A DNA stretch of 64,000 nt, taken from positions 21,276,462-21,340,461 of the forward strand of contig OZ020517.1 of the NCBI GenBank assembly GCA_963971425.1, read 5' to 3'. Positions 11,094 to 21,473 of this stretch are shown one piece after another. The notes under the pieces were generated by a model. The model worked only from the letters and a program-made list of their open reading frames with translations. It ran no database searches and was not told the DNA's origin. Positions within the stretch are counted from its first letter, which is position 1. Each line of letters starts with the position of its first letter. Both the position numbers and the translations under genes were made by a program. The DNA is from Bryoerythrophyllum caledonicum. Lineage: Eukaryota > Streptophyta > Bryopsida > Pottiales > Pottiaceae.

Positions 11094-11905
11094 GCGTAGA
11101 TTAGGCTTGAAGCACTTGGTATGATGTCGTTATTTGCTTGCTTGAACTTGTTGCGTTCTCACAGGCTTTCAGCACCTAGTATGACGTCGTTTTTTGTTTG
11201 CTTGAACTTGTTGCGTAGATCAGGCTTGAAGCACTTGGTATGATGTCGTTATTTGCTTGCTTGAACTTGTTGCGTTTTCACAGGCTTTCAGCACCTAGTA
11301 TGACGTCATTTTTTGCTTGCTTGAACTTGTTGCATAGATCAGGCTTGAAGCACTTGGTATGATGTCGTTATTTGCTTGCTTGAACTTGTTGCGTTCTCAC
11401 AGGCTTTCAGTACCTGGTGTGTTCTCGTTTTATCTTCTGCTGAACTTGTTGCATTCTCACAGGCTTTAAGCACCTGGTATGATGTCGTTTTTTGCTTGCT
11501 TGAACTTGTTGCGTAGATCAGGCTTGAAGCACTTGGTTGATGTTGTTTTTTGCATGCTTGAACTTGTTGCATTCTCAGAGGCTTTTGAGCACCTGGTATG
11601 ATGTCGTTTTTTGCATGCCTGAACTTGTTGCGTTCTCACAGGCTTTAAGCACTTGGTATGATGTCGTTTTTTGCATGCTTGAACTTGTTGCGTAGATCAG
11701 GCTTTAAGCAGCTGGTATGTTCTCGTTTTTTCCATTGCTGAACTTGTTGCGTAGATCAAGCTTTAAGCAGTTGATATGTTTTTGTTTTTTGCATGGCTGA
11801 ACTTGTTGTTGCGTAGATCAGGCTTTATGCAGCTCGTACATTCTTGTTTGTTGCATGGCTAAAATTGTTGTCGCGTAGATCAGGTTGTAAGCAGCTGGAA
11901 TGTTA
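11094..11905 (+). repeat. Intronic minisatellite, units of about 58-60 bases
   Basis: About fourteen imperfect units run through the second hAT intron. A unit has CAGGCTTGAAGCACTTG, GTATGATGTCGTTTTTTGC and TTGAACTTGTTGCG, followed by either TAGAT or TTCTCA in a partly alternating pattern. The first unit overlaps the end of exon 2, so the sequence around the 5' splice site (CACTTG/GTATGA) is copied again and again down the intron. Confidence 0.8.
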
Positions 11906-12600
11906 TCTTTTTTCTTCTACTGAACTTGTCTTTGCACTGATGAAACAATTGAACATGCTGGGTTGATGATGCAGTGGCAGCCTATGGGCTCATCAAAGAA
12001 TTGGATAATCGCTTCCCATCACAGAACGTTATGCAAGCCATGGGTATCCTGTACCCACAGTACTCGCTTCAAGGAGATTGTGAGGAAAGCTTCTCCAAAT
12101 ACATTCAAGTCCTTATCGACTATTACGGGCATGGGAAGATTCTGGGCAAAGAAAACAATAAGATTTTAGTCCCGGCCCTCATTGATCGTGAGCTATTGTT
12201 GAGCCAGCAGGGCTTATTCAAGCTCACCATGTTGTCCAATGCACACGCCGCCATGGAGCCACCATTTGACTGTAATCCACTAACAAGGCTGTGGAAGGGC
12301 CTTGATGCTGCAACGTGCTTGACGCACCACTTCTCTGAGTACATGAAATTGGCCCAGATGGCGATTGTGCACGTCATAGGGTCGGTTGAGGATGAACGCG
12401 TGTTCTCTTCAGTTTCATTTCTCAAGTCCAAAGTGCGCAATAGCTTAGACAAGCATCTGCAATGCATTGTGGGGATGTACTCTCAGAAAATATTCACCTT
12501 AGAGACTTTTCCATACGATGCAGCATTCCAGAAATGGGTGAATGGCGGTGAGCGATATCGGTACGGGCTTCTAGCCTAGAGCATCATCAACATATCAACT

Positions 12601-13773
12601 TCTGCCTAAATCCTACCATGGTTTGGAGACCGTGAGCTTCTTTGTATGAGCTTAGTAGTATGGCAAGCTCTTTGTTTCTATCATTTCTATTGGTTACTTG
12701 GACTCACCTCCAATCTAACATTCAACTTTCAATGAAGCTCATTTCCCTTTTATTTCTTTACTTTCCAGGAGTTTGCAGCAGTACTTAGCACTCTTTCAAC
12801 TTCTGAGGTCACCCAAGTTGCACCTGCAGATTTCAGGATGTAGCCACTTTGCTTTTGTAATTTGTTGTTTTGTCGCCACGTGTTGCATCATTTCTGTGAA
12901 TTGTGTCGCCACTGTAAATCGCAAAATTGAAAAATTTGACTCTACTCAGTATCACATTTTCGCCTTCCAGCACTCCCAATGTAGAGAATGTGGCCACATG
13001 CATGCACTATACAAACGACTGAAGCAACCATTCTCACCTTGCACCCCCTAAAAAACTCGCCCAGTGGGCACTATTCCTAAAACCAAAAAAAAAGGGCTGA
13101 CTCCAGCCACTGTGGCAAACCCACTAATATGGAAAAAAAAAGGGTTGATTTGGAGTGACCAACCCTAGGTTTTCAATGTTGCAAAGTTGCTGGTGGAGAG
13201 CCATTATCAGGTCTAGAGACCCGGTCCCGCTAAATTTGTTGTTGCAATGATGTTGTGACAAAATCAAAGCCCATCACCCACCCCATTTGATGCTATCCAA
13301 TTTGGCCCCATCTCCCACCCCATTTCCACCTCACAATTCCAATTTTAAGGCTTGCTATTGGTCAAAATCCCTTACTTTGGGTCGGGCGCTGATGGGGATA
13401 CCTAGTAGCACTGATAGACTAGACATGATTGACCACTTTGAAAATTCATAACTAATTCTCATTCTATTGGAAAAATATGAAATCACTTGGGCTGAACTCA
13501 TAATTCAATTGGCTATCAGTGAAAAATTACCTGATTTTTGTGAGTCCCCTGCACATATGCACATTGCTAAAAGTGGCAGTAGTAGGCTGGGTTACCATAC
13601 GATCCACAGTTCCAGTTGCGGAACTTGCATCAACATCCCTTACAGCAAACAAGATATGATGCATCCAGAACCCCTCATTGTTTACTGTGGGGTTTCATGG
13701 CTTGACTGAATGCTCTCATTCACCAATGAACTCCGAAACACATGTGGCGTGAAGGGAGTGGTTGTTGAATAGT
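12601..13773. other. 3' flank of the hAT and intergenic DNA
   Basis: It contains two A-rich words, AAAAAAAAAGGGCTGACTCC near 13085 and a similar one near 13133, which resemble the A10-GGGGGCTGCTCC word near 4250 and may be hAT terminal DNA. Short open frames here have no recognisable domain. Confidence 0.4.
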
Positions 13774-14719
13774 TTAACCCTTTAAACCCTAAAGGCCAAA
13801 GAGTCCCCTTGGAAGACTCTTGAAGGTTTGGGCAGGTTCCTATGGTGTCAATTTGTAACATTCCTTTTTGAAATTTCTATTGCAGATGGACATTGCTAGA
13901 AGCTTTGTGTGAGTCCAATTTTTTTTCTAGATCCGACATCCTATGCAAAAGTTAAAGGGTTTTGAATTTCAAACGGGGAGAGCGGGCACGTCGGGCACCT
14001 CCAAAAACTTTTGCTAGAACACTCTATTGAATGTGAGATTTTCAATACATGAAAAATAATATTATTTCCTTTCATATTGTCACAAAAAATCTCTTGTCTT
14101 AAGTGGTAACTAGCATAATTTTCACACATTGTCACACTTTATCGGGCAAGGTACCAAAAAACTTCTTCTTTTCCACATAAAACTATGAGATCTTCATATT
14201 TCTTACATTTTATTTTTTCTACTACAAGATGTGGTCTAAACCTTCATATTGACAATTCAGATTATCATTCTAAAACATGTTTAGTTCACAAAAAAATATT
14301 ACGTGAATTGGCAATTTTTGAACCTAAACTCTTTGCACATTTGTATTGAATACGCTACACCCCTTTTCTACCTCTAAGAATTGGTGTACAAGGAAATAAC
14401 ATCATGATTAACATGATGGTAATGTTTTCAGACCTTGTGTAGTGCAAAAATTTGACACCAAGTGAAGTCAAAGCCTGTTGATCCGCTCAATGCAAGGAAG
14501 AAATAGAACGGATTTCTCTACTTCAAACATTATAATCTTTCAATCCGTGCAGTCAAATTTCATGAAATTTTGTGAGGGCATCAACGAATAAGTTTTTATT
14601 TAGATCCTACGGTTAGATGAAAAAATTAAACGTTTCAATTAACTCACTACTCATTGCACTAGAACGAGGAGTTTTGAAGTGTTTTTGGTGTGAAAATGCC
14701 TTGGGCCTTTAGGGGTTAA
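13774..14719 (+). mobile_element. TTAA-bounded piggyBac-like MITE, family A copy 1
   Basis: The left edge is TTAACCCTTTAAACCCTAAA and the right edge is CCTTTAGGGGTTAA. The left subterminal palindrome is decayed (AGTCCCC then GACTCT). The end module GAAGTGTTTTTGGTGTGAAA precedes the right terminus. It has no transposase frame. It is the best uninterrupted reference copy of family A in this window. Confidence 0.72.
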
Positions 14720-14739
14720 GGCATAAGAGCTCATGAGGC

Positions 14740-14999
14740 CTTGGAGAATCTATGGTTTCAGTAGATTGTTTGGAACATTATCTACACATTTTATCATGAC
14801 CCCACTTCACTGAAATCACTGTAGTTTGCCAATACCTGCATCAATTTTGGTGGCGCTAGTCTCAATAGATGCTCATCTTGCTCCGCCACTAAGTTCGAGT
14901 TTAAAATTTTCACTGAGGTGGCATGTAGCACCTACTGCACAGGTTACCATATATTGGTCGTATGGGCATGGTAACCTGTTTGAGCAATATATTAACACC
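14740..14999 (-). mobile_element. Fragment of MITE family C
   Basis: Inverted match to about 24595-24745, sharing a segment around GGAGCAAGATGAGCATCT and the ACCCCACTTCAC block. It abuts the TTAA of the next element. No left TTAA is seen, so it is a fragment. AGGTTACCAT and ATGGTAACCT near 14940-14978 form a short hairpin. Confidence 0.45.
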
Positions 15000-17318
15000 T
15001 TAACCCCTAAGGGCCTAAGGTACCAAGACAATTTTACACCAAAAACACTTCAAAATTGTTGGATTCTAGTGCAATGAATAAAGAAGGAAACAAAAACTTT
15101 GATTTTTAGTTCTGACCGTAGGATCTCAATAAAGGCTTATTAAGTAATTGTAGTAGTGACTTTTCTAATTTGATGTAGTTCTTACAGTTCTAGTGTAAAT
15201 AAGGTCTCCAAATCAACTAAAAGTTTGTTTTACAATGATAAAGTGATTCAAATAGATGAATGATGTAGTTTAGGTGGTTAAGGTAGGAAAGGGCTTCATG
15301 GAGAAAGTTAGAATATGAAGAGTTGCGATATGTAAGTACTATATGATAGATGATGAGGAAGAGAAAAACACTACTCACTTTGCATTTTAGCGATAGATCT
15401 TCGAGTGATAGTCACCACTTTGTTTCAAATCCAATTGATCACTCTTTTTATTGTAGACTTTTCATATTATAGTAATATTGTTGTGTAGTTTCTATCAATT
15501 GTATTGCTATTACACATGGTATCAAGTCGATGTTGTGATCTATTGGATGCACGTTGCGATGTTGGATATGGTTTTTGTGACCTGTGGCTCTATCTAATTG
15601 ATTTGTTTACATGCTAACAGATTACGGAGAGGCTGTGAATTGGAGATGTAAAATAAATAATTGTTGAGTCTTGAGAGAGGTCCAATAAAGAGGAAATCGT
15701 CTTGAGAGATGCATCAAGTTGATTACGTAAAGAAGTTTATGTAGAGTCAAAGTTTGTTGGGAGTACAACCGTGACAATCTACTGGATTATGATAAGTTAA
15801 TCATAGAGGTGACGACCCTATGATAGATATGGCATAACTGATCATCAACTGGATGTGTGTGTATGTGGGCTGGAGGCGTCACTACACGAGAAGATCCAGA
15901 GAGTTGATAGACAGAGAGTTGCCATTAGGAAATGTGGTTGATTAATTAGGTTACATTCTATTTGATGTAAGTTTGGCCGGCTATTTCAAATAGATGATTT
16001 ATATAACAATCAAATGATTGTGGTGGCAGTGACATAATTGAATACATTGTAATTGTAAAGGTTTGATCAACCTTTATCAAGTAGATGGATTTAGTATTGT
16101 CTGTAAGTCGAAATCGAGATTGTAAATTGACTCGAGTGGAGTCTGTAACTTGTAATTAATGCATCCTGCATACACAAGGGAATTCAATTGGATGTAGTAA
16201 ACATCTTGATTGGATGTTGAGATCATGTTGAGATCATCATGGATGGGAATCAATTTGATTATGACAAGCAATTACTATTAATACTGTCAAATTGATTTAA
16301 CTAAAAGTAAACCAAATTGCTCTAATTTTCTAAAGAAGAATCCCTAGGTTAAACTTGGAAAAACATTACATTTATTTTCTTCATGTGACCTTAAGCTACA
16401 AATACATTAAACAAAAAGATCCATTACCGATTATAACTTGTACATGTAAATTTGCTTGGATTATTTTATGTGAGATTGAATTTCCTATATTACAGTAATA
16501 CATGTACAAAATTTCATAAGCTTTGACCGCAGGGATTGAAAGATTATAGTGTTTGAAGTCAAGCAAATGGTTCATTTTCTTCCCTACGTTTAGTGGATCA
16601 ACAGACTTTGACTTCACTTGGTGTCAAAAATTTCACTACACAAGGTCTAAATCTATTACCATCTTTTTAAGCATGATGTTAGCTCCTTACACACCAATTT
16701 TTAGAGGTAGAGATAGGGTGTAGCATATTCAAAACAAGTGTGCAAGGAGTGGAGGCTCGAAATATGTCAATTCACACATTAATTTTTTTTGAACTTAATA
16801 TGTTTTTTTATTGATAATCCAAATGGTTAATAAGAAGGCTTACATTACATATTGTTGTGGAAAAAATAAAAAGTGAAAAATATAAAGATACCTAGGTTTT
16901 ATGTGGAAAAGAAGAAATTTTTTTGGTACCTTGCCCGACAATGAGTGACAATGTGTGAAAATGTTTGACTTGGGTTGGTATGCTATTTTTCACTAAAGAC
17001 AAAACCTTTTTTTTGACAATATGAAGGGAAATAATATTACTTGCGAGTACTGAAAATCTCACTTTCAATAGAGTGTCCTATCAAAAGTTTTTGGAGGTGC
17101 CTGTGGTGCCCGCCCTCCCCATTTAAAATTCAAAACCCTATAACTTTTTCATCAAATGTCCAATTTAGGAAAAAATTGTTTTCCCACTAAAATCTTGGTA
17201 ATGTCTTTCTACAGTAAAAATTTCAAAGAAGAATGTTGGAAATTGACACCATAGGAACTTGACCAAACTTTCAAAAAACCCTTTTTGGACACTGGTCCTT
17301 TAGGGGTGAAAGGGTTAA
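15000..17318 (-). mobile_element. TTAA-bounded piggyBac-like MITE, family A copy 2, split by an LTR element
   Basis: TTAA lies at 15000-15003 and 17315-17318. The inward right edge, read on the minus strand, is TTAACCCTTTCACCCCTAAA, with the same extra eight bases as copy 1. The interior aligns with copies 1 and 4 in inverted orientation, except for an insertion at 15150-16494 that brought a GTAAT duplication. Confidence 0.7.
15150..16494 (+). mobile_element. Small non-autonomous LTR element candidate (TRIM/LARD-like)
   Basis: The insertion begins TGTAGTAG and ends TATTACA, flanked by the 5-base direct repeat GTAAT (15145-15149 and 16495-16499). Other family A copies show the uninterrupted site. 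TGGTATCA at 15517-15524 matches the initiator-methionine tRNA primer site, just after a TATTACA that would end a 5' repeat of about 365 bases. I could not match a convincing 3' repeat, so the pair has diverged or the reading is wrong. No coding capacity is seen. It is younger than the MITE it interrupts. Confidence 0.45.
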
Positions 17319-17862
17319 TGGTAAAGCCATTTGAGTAAACGGGTTAAGTTTTAGTCTTTGTGGAATGAAGTGTAAGTTTTGTAAGGAGATGAATGTAGGT
17401 AGGCCTATATTCAAAATTTTAGTAGAGTTAATCAAAGATAAGCTTCACAAAGGACCTCTCTCAGTGAATGCTTATGATTGGTTGCTTGCTCCATTCATCA
17501 CTGTATCTCTTCAGCCAACTTCAACCAAGCTATGAAACTTACTTAACCCCTAGAGGACAAATTGACCCTACAAGGCACAAATTGATTTTGGACACGTTCC
17601 TAAAAACCCATTTTTGAAGATACGATTTTAAAATATTTGCTGCAAATAGAAATACGGGTTGTTTTTGCAAGGGATTTTTTCTTTCTTTTTTGGACTTACA
17701 AGGAAAAAGTTATGGTGCTTTAAAACAAAAAAACTTGATTCTTTTGGCAGATCGGCATGGTACTATAGAGATGAATAGTACTACTTTAGAGTTGACAATT
17801 GCACTTCTTGAGGTGGGTAATAGTGAAGGGATGTTCTTGGCAACATTCATTGTTTCACTTAA

Positions 17863-18256
17863 GGGGGGTTTTACACTATGGTGGAGAACTCCACCGGCCG
17901 GTCAAGAAGTCTCGGCCAAGACATGGTTATTTGAGGCGAGCGGTGGATGTTGGACAAGACAAAAAAAGAATAAAGTAATGCATGAAGAAGTTGCTCTTCT
18001 CCGGTGGGTTGGTTTCTTGTCCGAGGGTTTGAGGCCGGACAAGAAACGAGCCCACCGGAGAAGAACTCTTCAAAAAAGTTTTGCCACATAGGCGGCCATG
18101 TCATTTTTTCATCCATGCTTGAAGTTCTCCACCGGTCAAGTCTTGGCCGTAGTGTAAACCCAATCCGGTGAAGAACAATTTTTTCTCCAATCATATTGCT
18201 CCATTTCCCTTGAATTCTTGACCGGTGAACTTCTCCACCATAGTGTAAAGCGGCCC
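17863..18256. mobile_element. PIF/Harbinger (Tourist-like) MITE with TAA duplication
   Basis: The termini are GGGGGGTTTTACACTATGG and a matching inverted end (CCATAGTGTAAAGCGGCCC), with TAA on both sides (17860-17862 and 18257-18259). The related copy at about 58025 lacks the insert and shows one TTTAAAG site, a paralogous empty site. Further inverted words (CCGGTCAAG, GTCTTGGCC) extend the terminal pairing. It has no transposase frame of its own. Confidence 0.75.
17997..18063. repeat. Long internal hairpin in the Tourist-like MITE
   Basis: CTTCTCCGGTGGGTTGG followed by TTTCTTGTCCG pairs with CGGACAAGAAACGAGC followed by CCACCGGAGAAG, around a short loop (AGGGTTTGAGGC). There are only a couple of mismatches over about 28 paired bases. 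If transcribed it would make a small-RNA-like foldback. Confidence 0.65.
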
Positions 18257-18804
18257 TAAGATGCATAGAAATTAAGGATTTTACTTTATATGGATAATTC
18301 TATTTTTAGATTAGAAAAATGATGACTATATCTACCGTTTGGATTTCAGATCCAAAAATTATTTCTCTATTTAAAAAAATTAATTGCTTTCCTAGATAAA
18401 GAGCCGCTTTCAATACCCCTAGTAGTTGCAAGGTCCATTTTTCTTAACGTAAACACCTCCAATACATGTGATTTTTGGCGTGCGATGACCTAACACAAGG
18501 TAGAACATAGATCCATTGAGTTTATGCATGTAATGGAAGAATATTCCATTTTCTTGAGTCAAATTATGTTGAACATGTCCGAGCACACTAGAAAAAAACA
18601 ATTTTGCACTCTTCAAATGCATGTATCTTACAATCCGTACGGTCAAAGTTTACAAAAAAATTAGTGTGTCTTCTTGTAGTAGTTAGATTGAAGATCCAAC
18701 GATTGAAAGTAGAAAAAAAGTTTGAAGAAGTCTAATAATATCAAATCTCAAAGTGGCAGTTTTGGGGTGGTTTTAGTGAAGCACAAGGCCCAATCATGTA
18801 GGGG

Positions 18805-20500
18805 TTAACCCTAAAAGATCAAGTGCCCTTGGGAGAACAATTTTGATTTTGGGCAGGTTCCTTAAATTCAAAAAAAGATTTTTTTTGGAATTTTTATACT
18901 AAATTTTCCCTAATAAGAGCTTTGTTGGAGTATTATTTATTTTTGGATTCATGATTCAAAAGTTAGTACCACTGAAGCTTAGAAATGGGGACTCCACGCA
19001 GTTCCGAATTTTGCTAGAAGTTTCTATTGACATTGAGATAGTTCACACATGTTTAGAATATCACTTTCTCTGAATATGTCTAAAAACATTCTTGTCTTTA
19101 GTGTAATTTTTTTAAAAACTCAATTCAAACTTTTTTACACATTTTGTGCAAGCGGGGAAAAAAACTTCATCTTTTCTACATAAAACCTAGAGATCTTCAT
19201 ATTTATCACTTTTTACTTTTTCAACAACAATATGTGATGAGAACCTTCTTGTTGACGGTTTGGATTTATCATTCTAAAACATATTAACCCCTAAAGGACC
19301 GATGTCCCCTCGGGGGACATTTTGAGTTTGGGTAAGGTACCACGTTCTCAATTCTAGGCATTATTTTCTGAGATTTTTTATTGAATGGACAACTTTTGAT
19401 TAGCTTTGCGTAGACACAAATTTCGTAGAATTCCGACTTATGGTTCAAAAGTTACAATTTATTTTCACTTACATATCACAAATACTGTCACCAAACTTGA
19501 ATAACTTCTAAATTCAATAGAAATTCGAGTTTTTGTCCATTTAAAAGACTAAAAATGTCCTCTTGGAAAAAAAAATTGAGATCTTTGCATTAATCGTAAG
19601 GATTTGTGAATTTCAAATATTTGAGAAGGATATGATATATACAAAATATAAAGTGTATTGTTGATTCTTGGCACATAGTTGCATTGCATGATTTTTTAGG
19701 ACATCTTCTACACCTCTTCTACTTCTAAAATTTGGTGCACATGTGCCTAACATGATCCTTTTCAAGTTAAGAAAATAAAATCACGGCCCGTAGTGCAAAA
19801 AGTTGCCATAGAAGGTGGTCGAAGTTTGTTGAAGGTGTATAGTATGACCTGAAAAAGAGATTATGTTGCACTTCAAAGGCTAATATCTGTCAATCCGTGC
19901 GGTCAAACTTACCAAAAATTTTACCACACACTCTCATACAAGTCTAATGTAAGATCCTATGGTTAAAGTTTCAAAAAAATGATTTTGTATCATTCTGTGT
20001 TGAATGTGCTGAGAATGGCAGTTTTGGAGTGTTTTTGAGGAAAAATTGCCTTGGTCCTTTAGGGGTTAAGTTCACAAAAAAATTAAACGTGAATTTGACA
20101 ATTTTTGAACCTCCACTCCTTGTACACTTCTTTTGAATATACTACACCCCTTCTTTACCTCAAAAATTGGTGTTTAGTAACAATCATACTTAACACAATA
20201 GTAAGAGATTAAGAACTTGAATATTGTAAAATTTTGATACCAAGTGAAGTCAAAGTCTGCTGATCCATTCAAAACCATTAAAATAATGAATCATTTTCTT
20301 GACTTCAAACACTATAAACTCTCAATCCGTGCGGTCAAAGTTTCTGAAATTTTGTGAGTATGTTACTTAGTAAGTCTTGATTGAGATCCTACAGTCAAAA
20401 CTATAAATACAAGTGTTTGTTTCTTTTTTACTCATTGCACTTGAATCAACAATTTTGAAGTGTTTTTAGTGTGAAATTGTGACGGTCGCTTAGGGGTTAA
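18805..20500 (+). mobile_element. TTAA-bounded piggyBac-like MITE, family A copy 3, containing family D copy 2
   Basis: The left edge is TTAACCCTAAAAGATC and the right edge is TAGGGGTTAA (20491-20500), after the module GAAGTGTTTTTAGTGTGAAA. The order of internal blocks follows copies 1 and 4. A complete family D element sits inside at a TTAA. Confidence 0.7.
19284..20069 (+). mobile_element. TTAA-bounded piggyBac-like MITE, family D copy 2 (best preserved)
   Basis: The left end TTAACCCCTAAAGGACC and the right end GGTCCTTTAGGGGTTAA are exact inverted repeats over 17 bases. Next to the left end lies GTCCCC, TCG, GGGGAC, a perfect palindrome. Family A copies at 16790 and 25285 show the unoccupied site with a single TTAA. 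The 786-base element has no transposase frame. The intact termini make it the youngest member of this stack. Confidence 0.85.
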
Positions 20501-21473
20501 AATTAGTGATTCGTCTCATAATTTGCAAGGAATCCTTTGGCAAGTGCCATATTTTTCTAGTGTTTCAACATTGCAGCCTAGAGGATATCCTAGATATGGG
20601 TCATACTTTGCACTTCATAATTAAGTTGAACACTGTATTTGATCAATTACATCAATTTTCCATAACAAACGATTTGCTGAGGATTTGCGGAGGATTTGCC
20701 GGACTACCGGGCATTAAAGGCTAATTCCTTGGCATTTGTCAAGACTGAGCATTTGATGTTGTACATGATTGAATAGGCAGCCATAAATTCTTTTCTGGTT
20801 GAACCCATGTGATCATGCTAGGGATTGACAGAGGCAGTGTCGGACTTGTGAACTAAGAGTTTTGATGGCAAGTCATGCACACAATGTACTACCCACAGGT
20901 GCAGTACTACTACACTGATTATTCCCTATTTATGCAAAATCTCAAAATTGGTAAGGGCTGAAATTTTTACCAAGTAGTACTGTGACTGTAGTGTTGCAAG
21001 CCCTTTCCCATAGGAGCCAGCCAATATGACCATATATTCAGACACATGTCACCCAGGATGATTTAGATGATCATGTCCTGAAAGAACAAAGCACCATGCA
21101 TGATGTATCAACTAAGAGATAAACTATACCCATGATGTGTGCCGCAAACTATCTTGCATTTCAAAGACTGGATTAGGTCATGCATGGACCTCTCCTATCA
21201 TGGCATCGTAATTATGAATGCTCAGCCTCGTCCATACATGAGGAAGGATCCACCAATCAACCTCTAATGTAACGGCTCAATCTAAGTTAACACTACTTGA
21301 AACTGCGTCCCACCTTCAGCTACCCCAAGATAATTCTTTAGTACAAAAGTTGCTTACTCTACAACAAAATTAATTACCTCAAATCTACAACTAGCAATTA
21401 AATACAAGCCACTTTAAATAAATATTCTGCTGTATGTTACACTTGCATCACCATAGCTCATCATGCATAGGCA
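20501..21473. other. Intergenic, 3' side of the WD40 gene
   Basis: No gene is recognised. The DNA contains two short direct copies of GAGGATTTGC near 20680. The part next to 21474 presumably includes the 3' UTR of the WD40 gene, since that gene reads leftward. Confidence 0.5.

Larger units (their letters stand above)
8805..12579 (+). pseudogene. hAT transposase (ZNF862/KIAA1586-like), broken, three exons
   Basis: Exon 1 runs from ATG at 8805 to 10541. It carries a basic N-terminus, a zinc-finger region (CRVCTAFGKK, later LNCKHKQN) and the transposase core with FGADGAATLQG, GMHCVAHRYNLA and ETKGLKML. It stays in one frame but is cut by stops at 9168, 9342, 9408 and 9672, consistent with point mutations. 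Exon 2 (10660-11118) has ALLPLLEAIDNL and SFVAWL. Exon 3 (11975-12579) ends with the hAT dimerisation domain (SVEDERVFSSVSFLKSKVRN). The first intron closes in phase only if the third of three tandem acceptors is used. The second intron does not close in phase with its first donor, so its structure is uncertain. The core reads TRSIS where relatives have TRWIS. Confidence 0.75.
8321..12600 (+). mobile_element. Decayed hAT superfamily DNA transposon
   Basis: The element carries a leader (8321-8804) that is repeated in inverted orientation at 3.2-3.66 kb, transposase exons, two introns and a 3' region. The end may reach about 13075, where GCCCAGTGGGC resembles the inverted form of GCCCACTACGC near 8329, but clear terminal repeats and an 8-base duplication were not found. 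It is inactive because the coding region holds several in-frame stops. The second, truncated copy shows the family has moved or duplicated locally. Confidence 0.75.
17543..18808 (+). mobile_element. TTAA-bounded piggyBac-like MITE, family G copy 1
   Basis: The left edge is TTAACCCCTAGAGGAC and the right edge is TAGGGGTTAA at 18799-18808, sharing its final TTAA with the start of the next element. The interior matches 57930-58600. It is interrupted at 17863-18256 by a Tourist-type MITE. Confidence 0.62.

Noticed and set aside
13467-13709. 80-codon plus-strand frame
   Set aside because: No domain, no splice context and AT-rich repeat surroundings.
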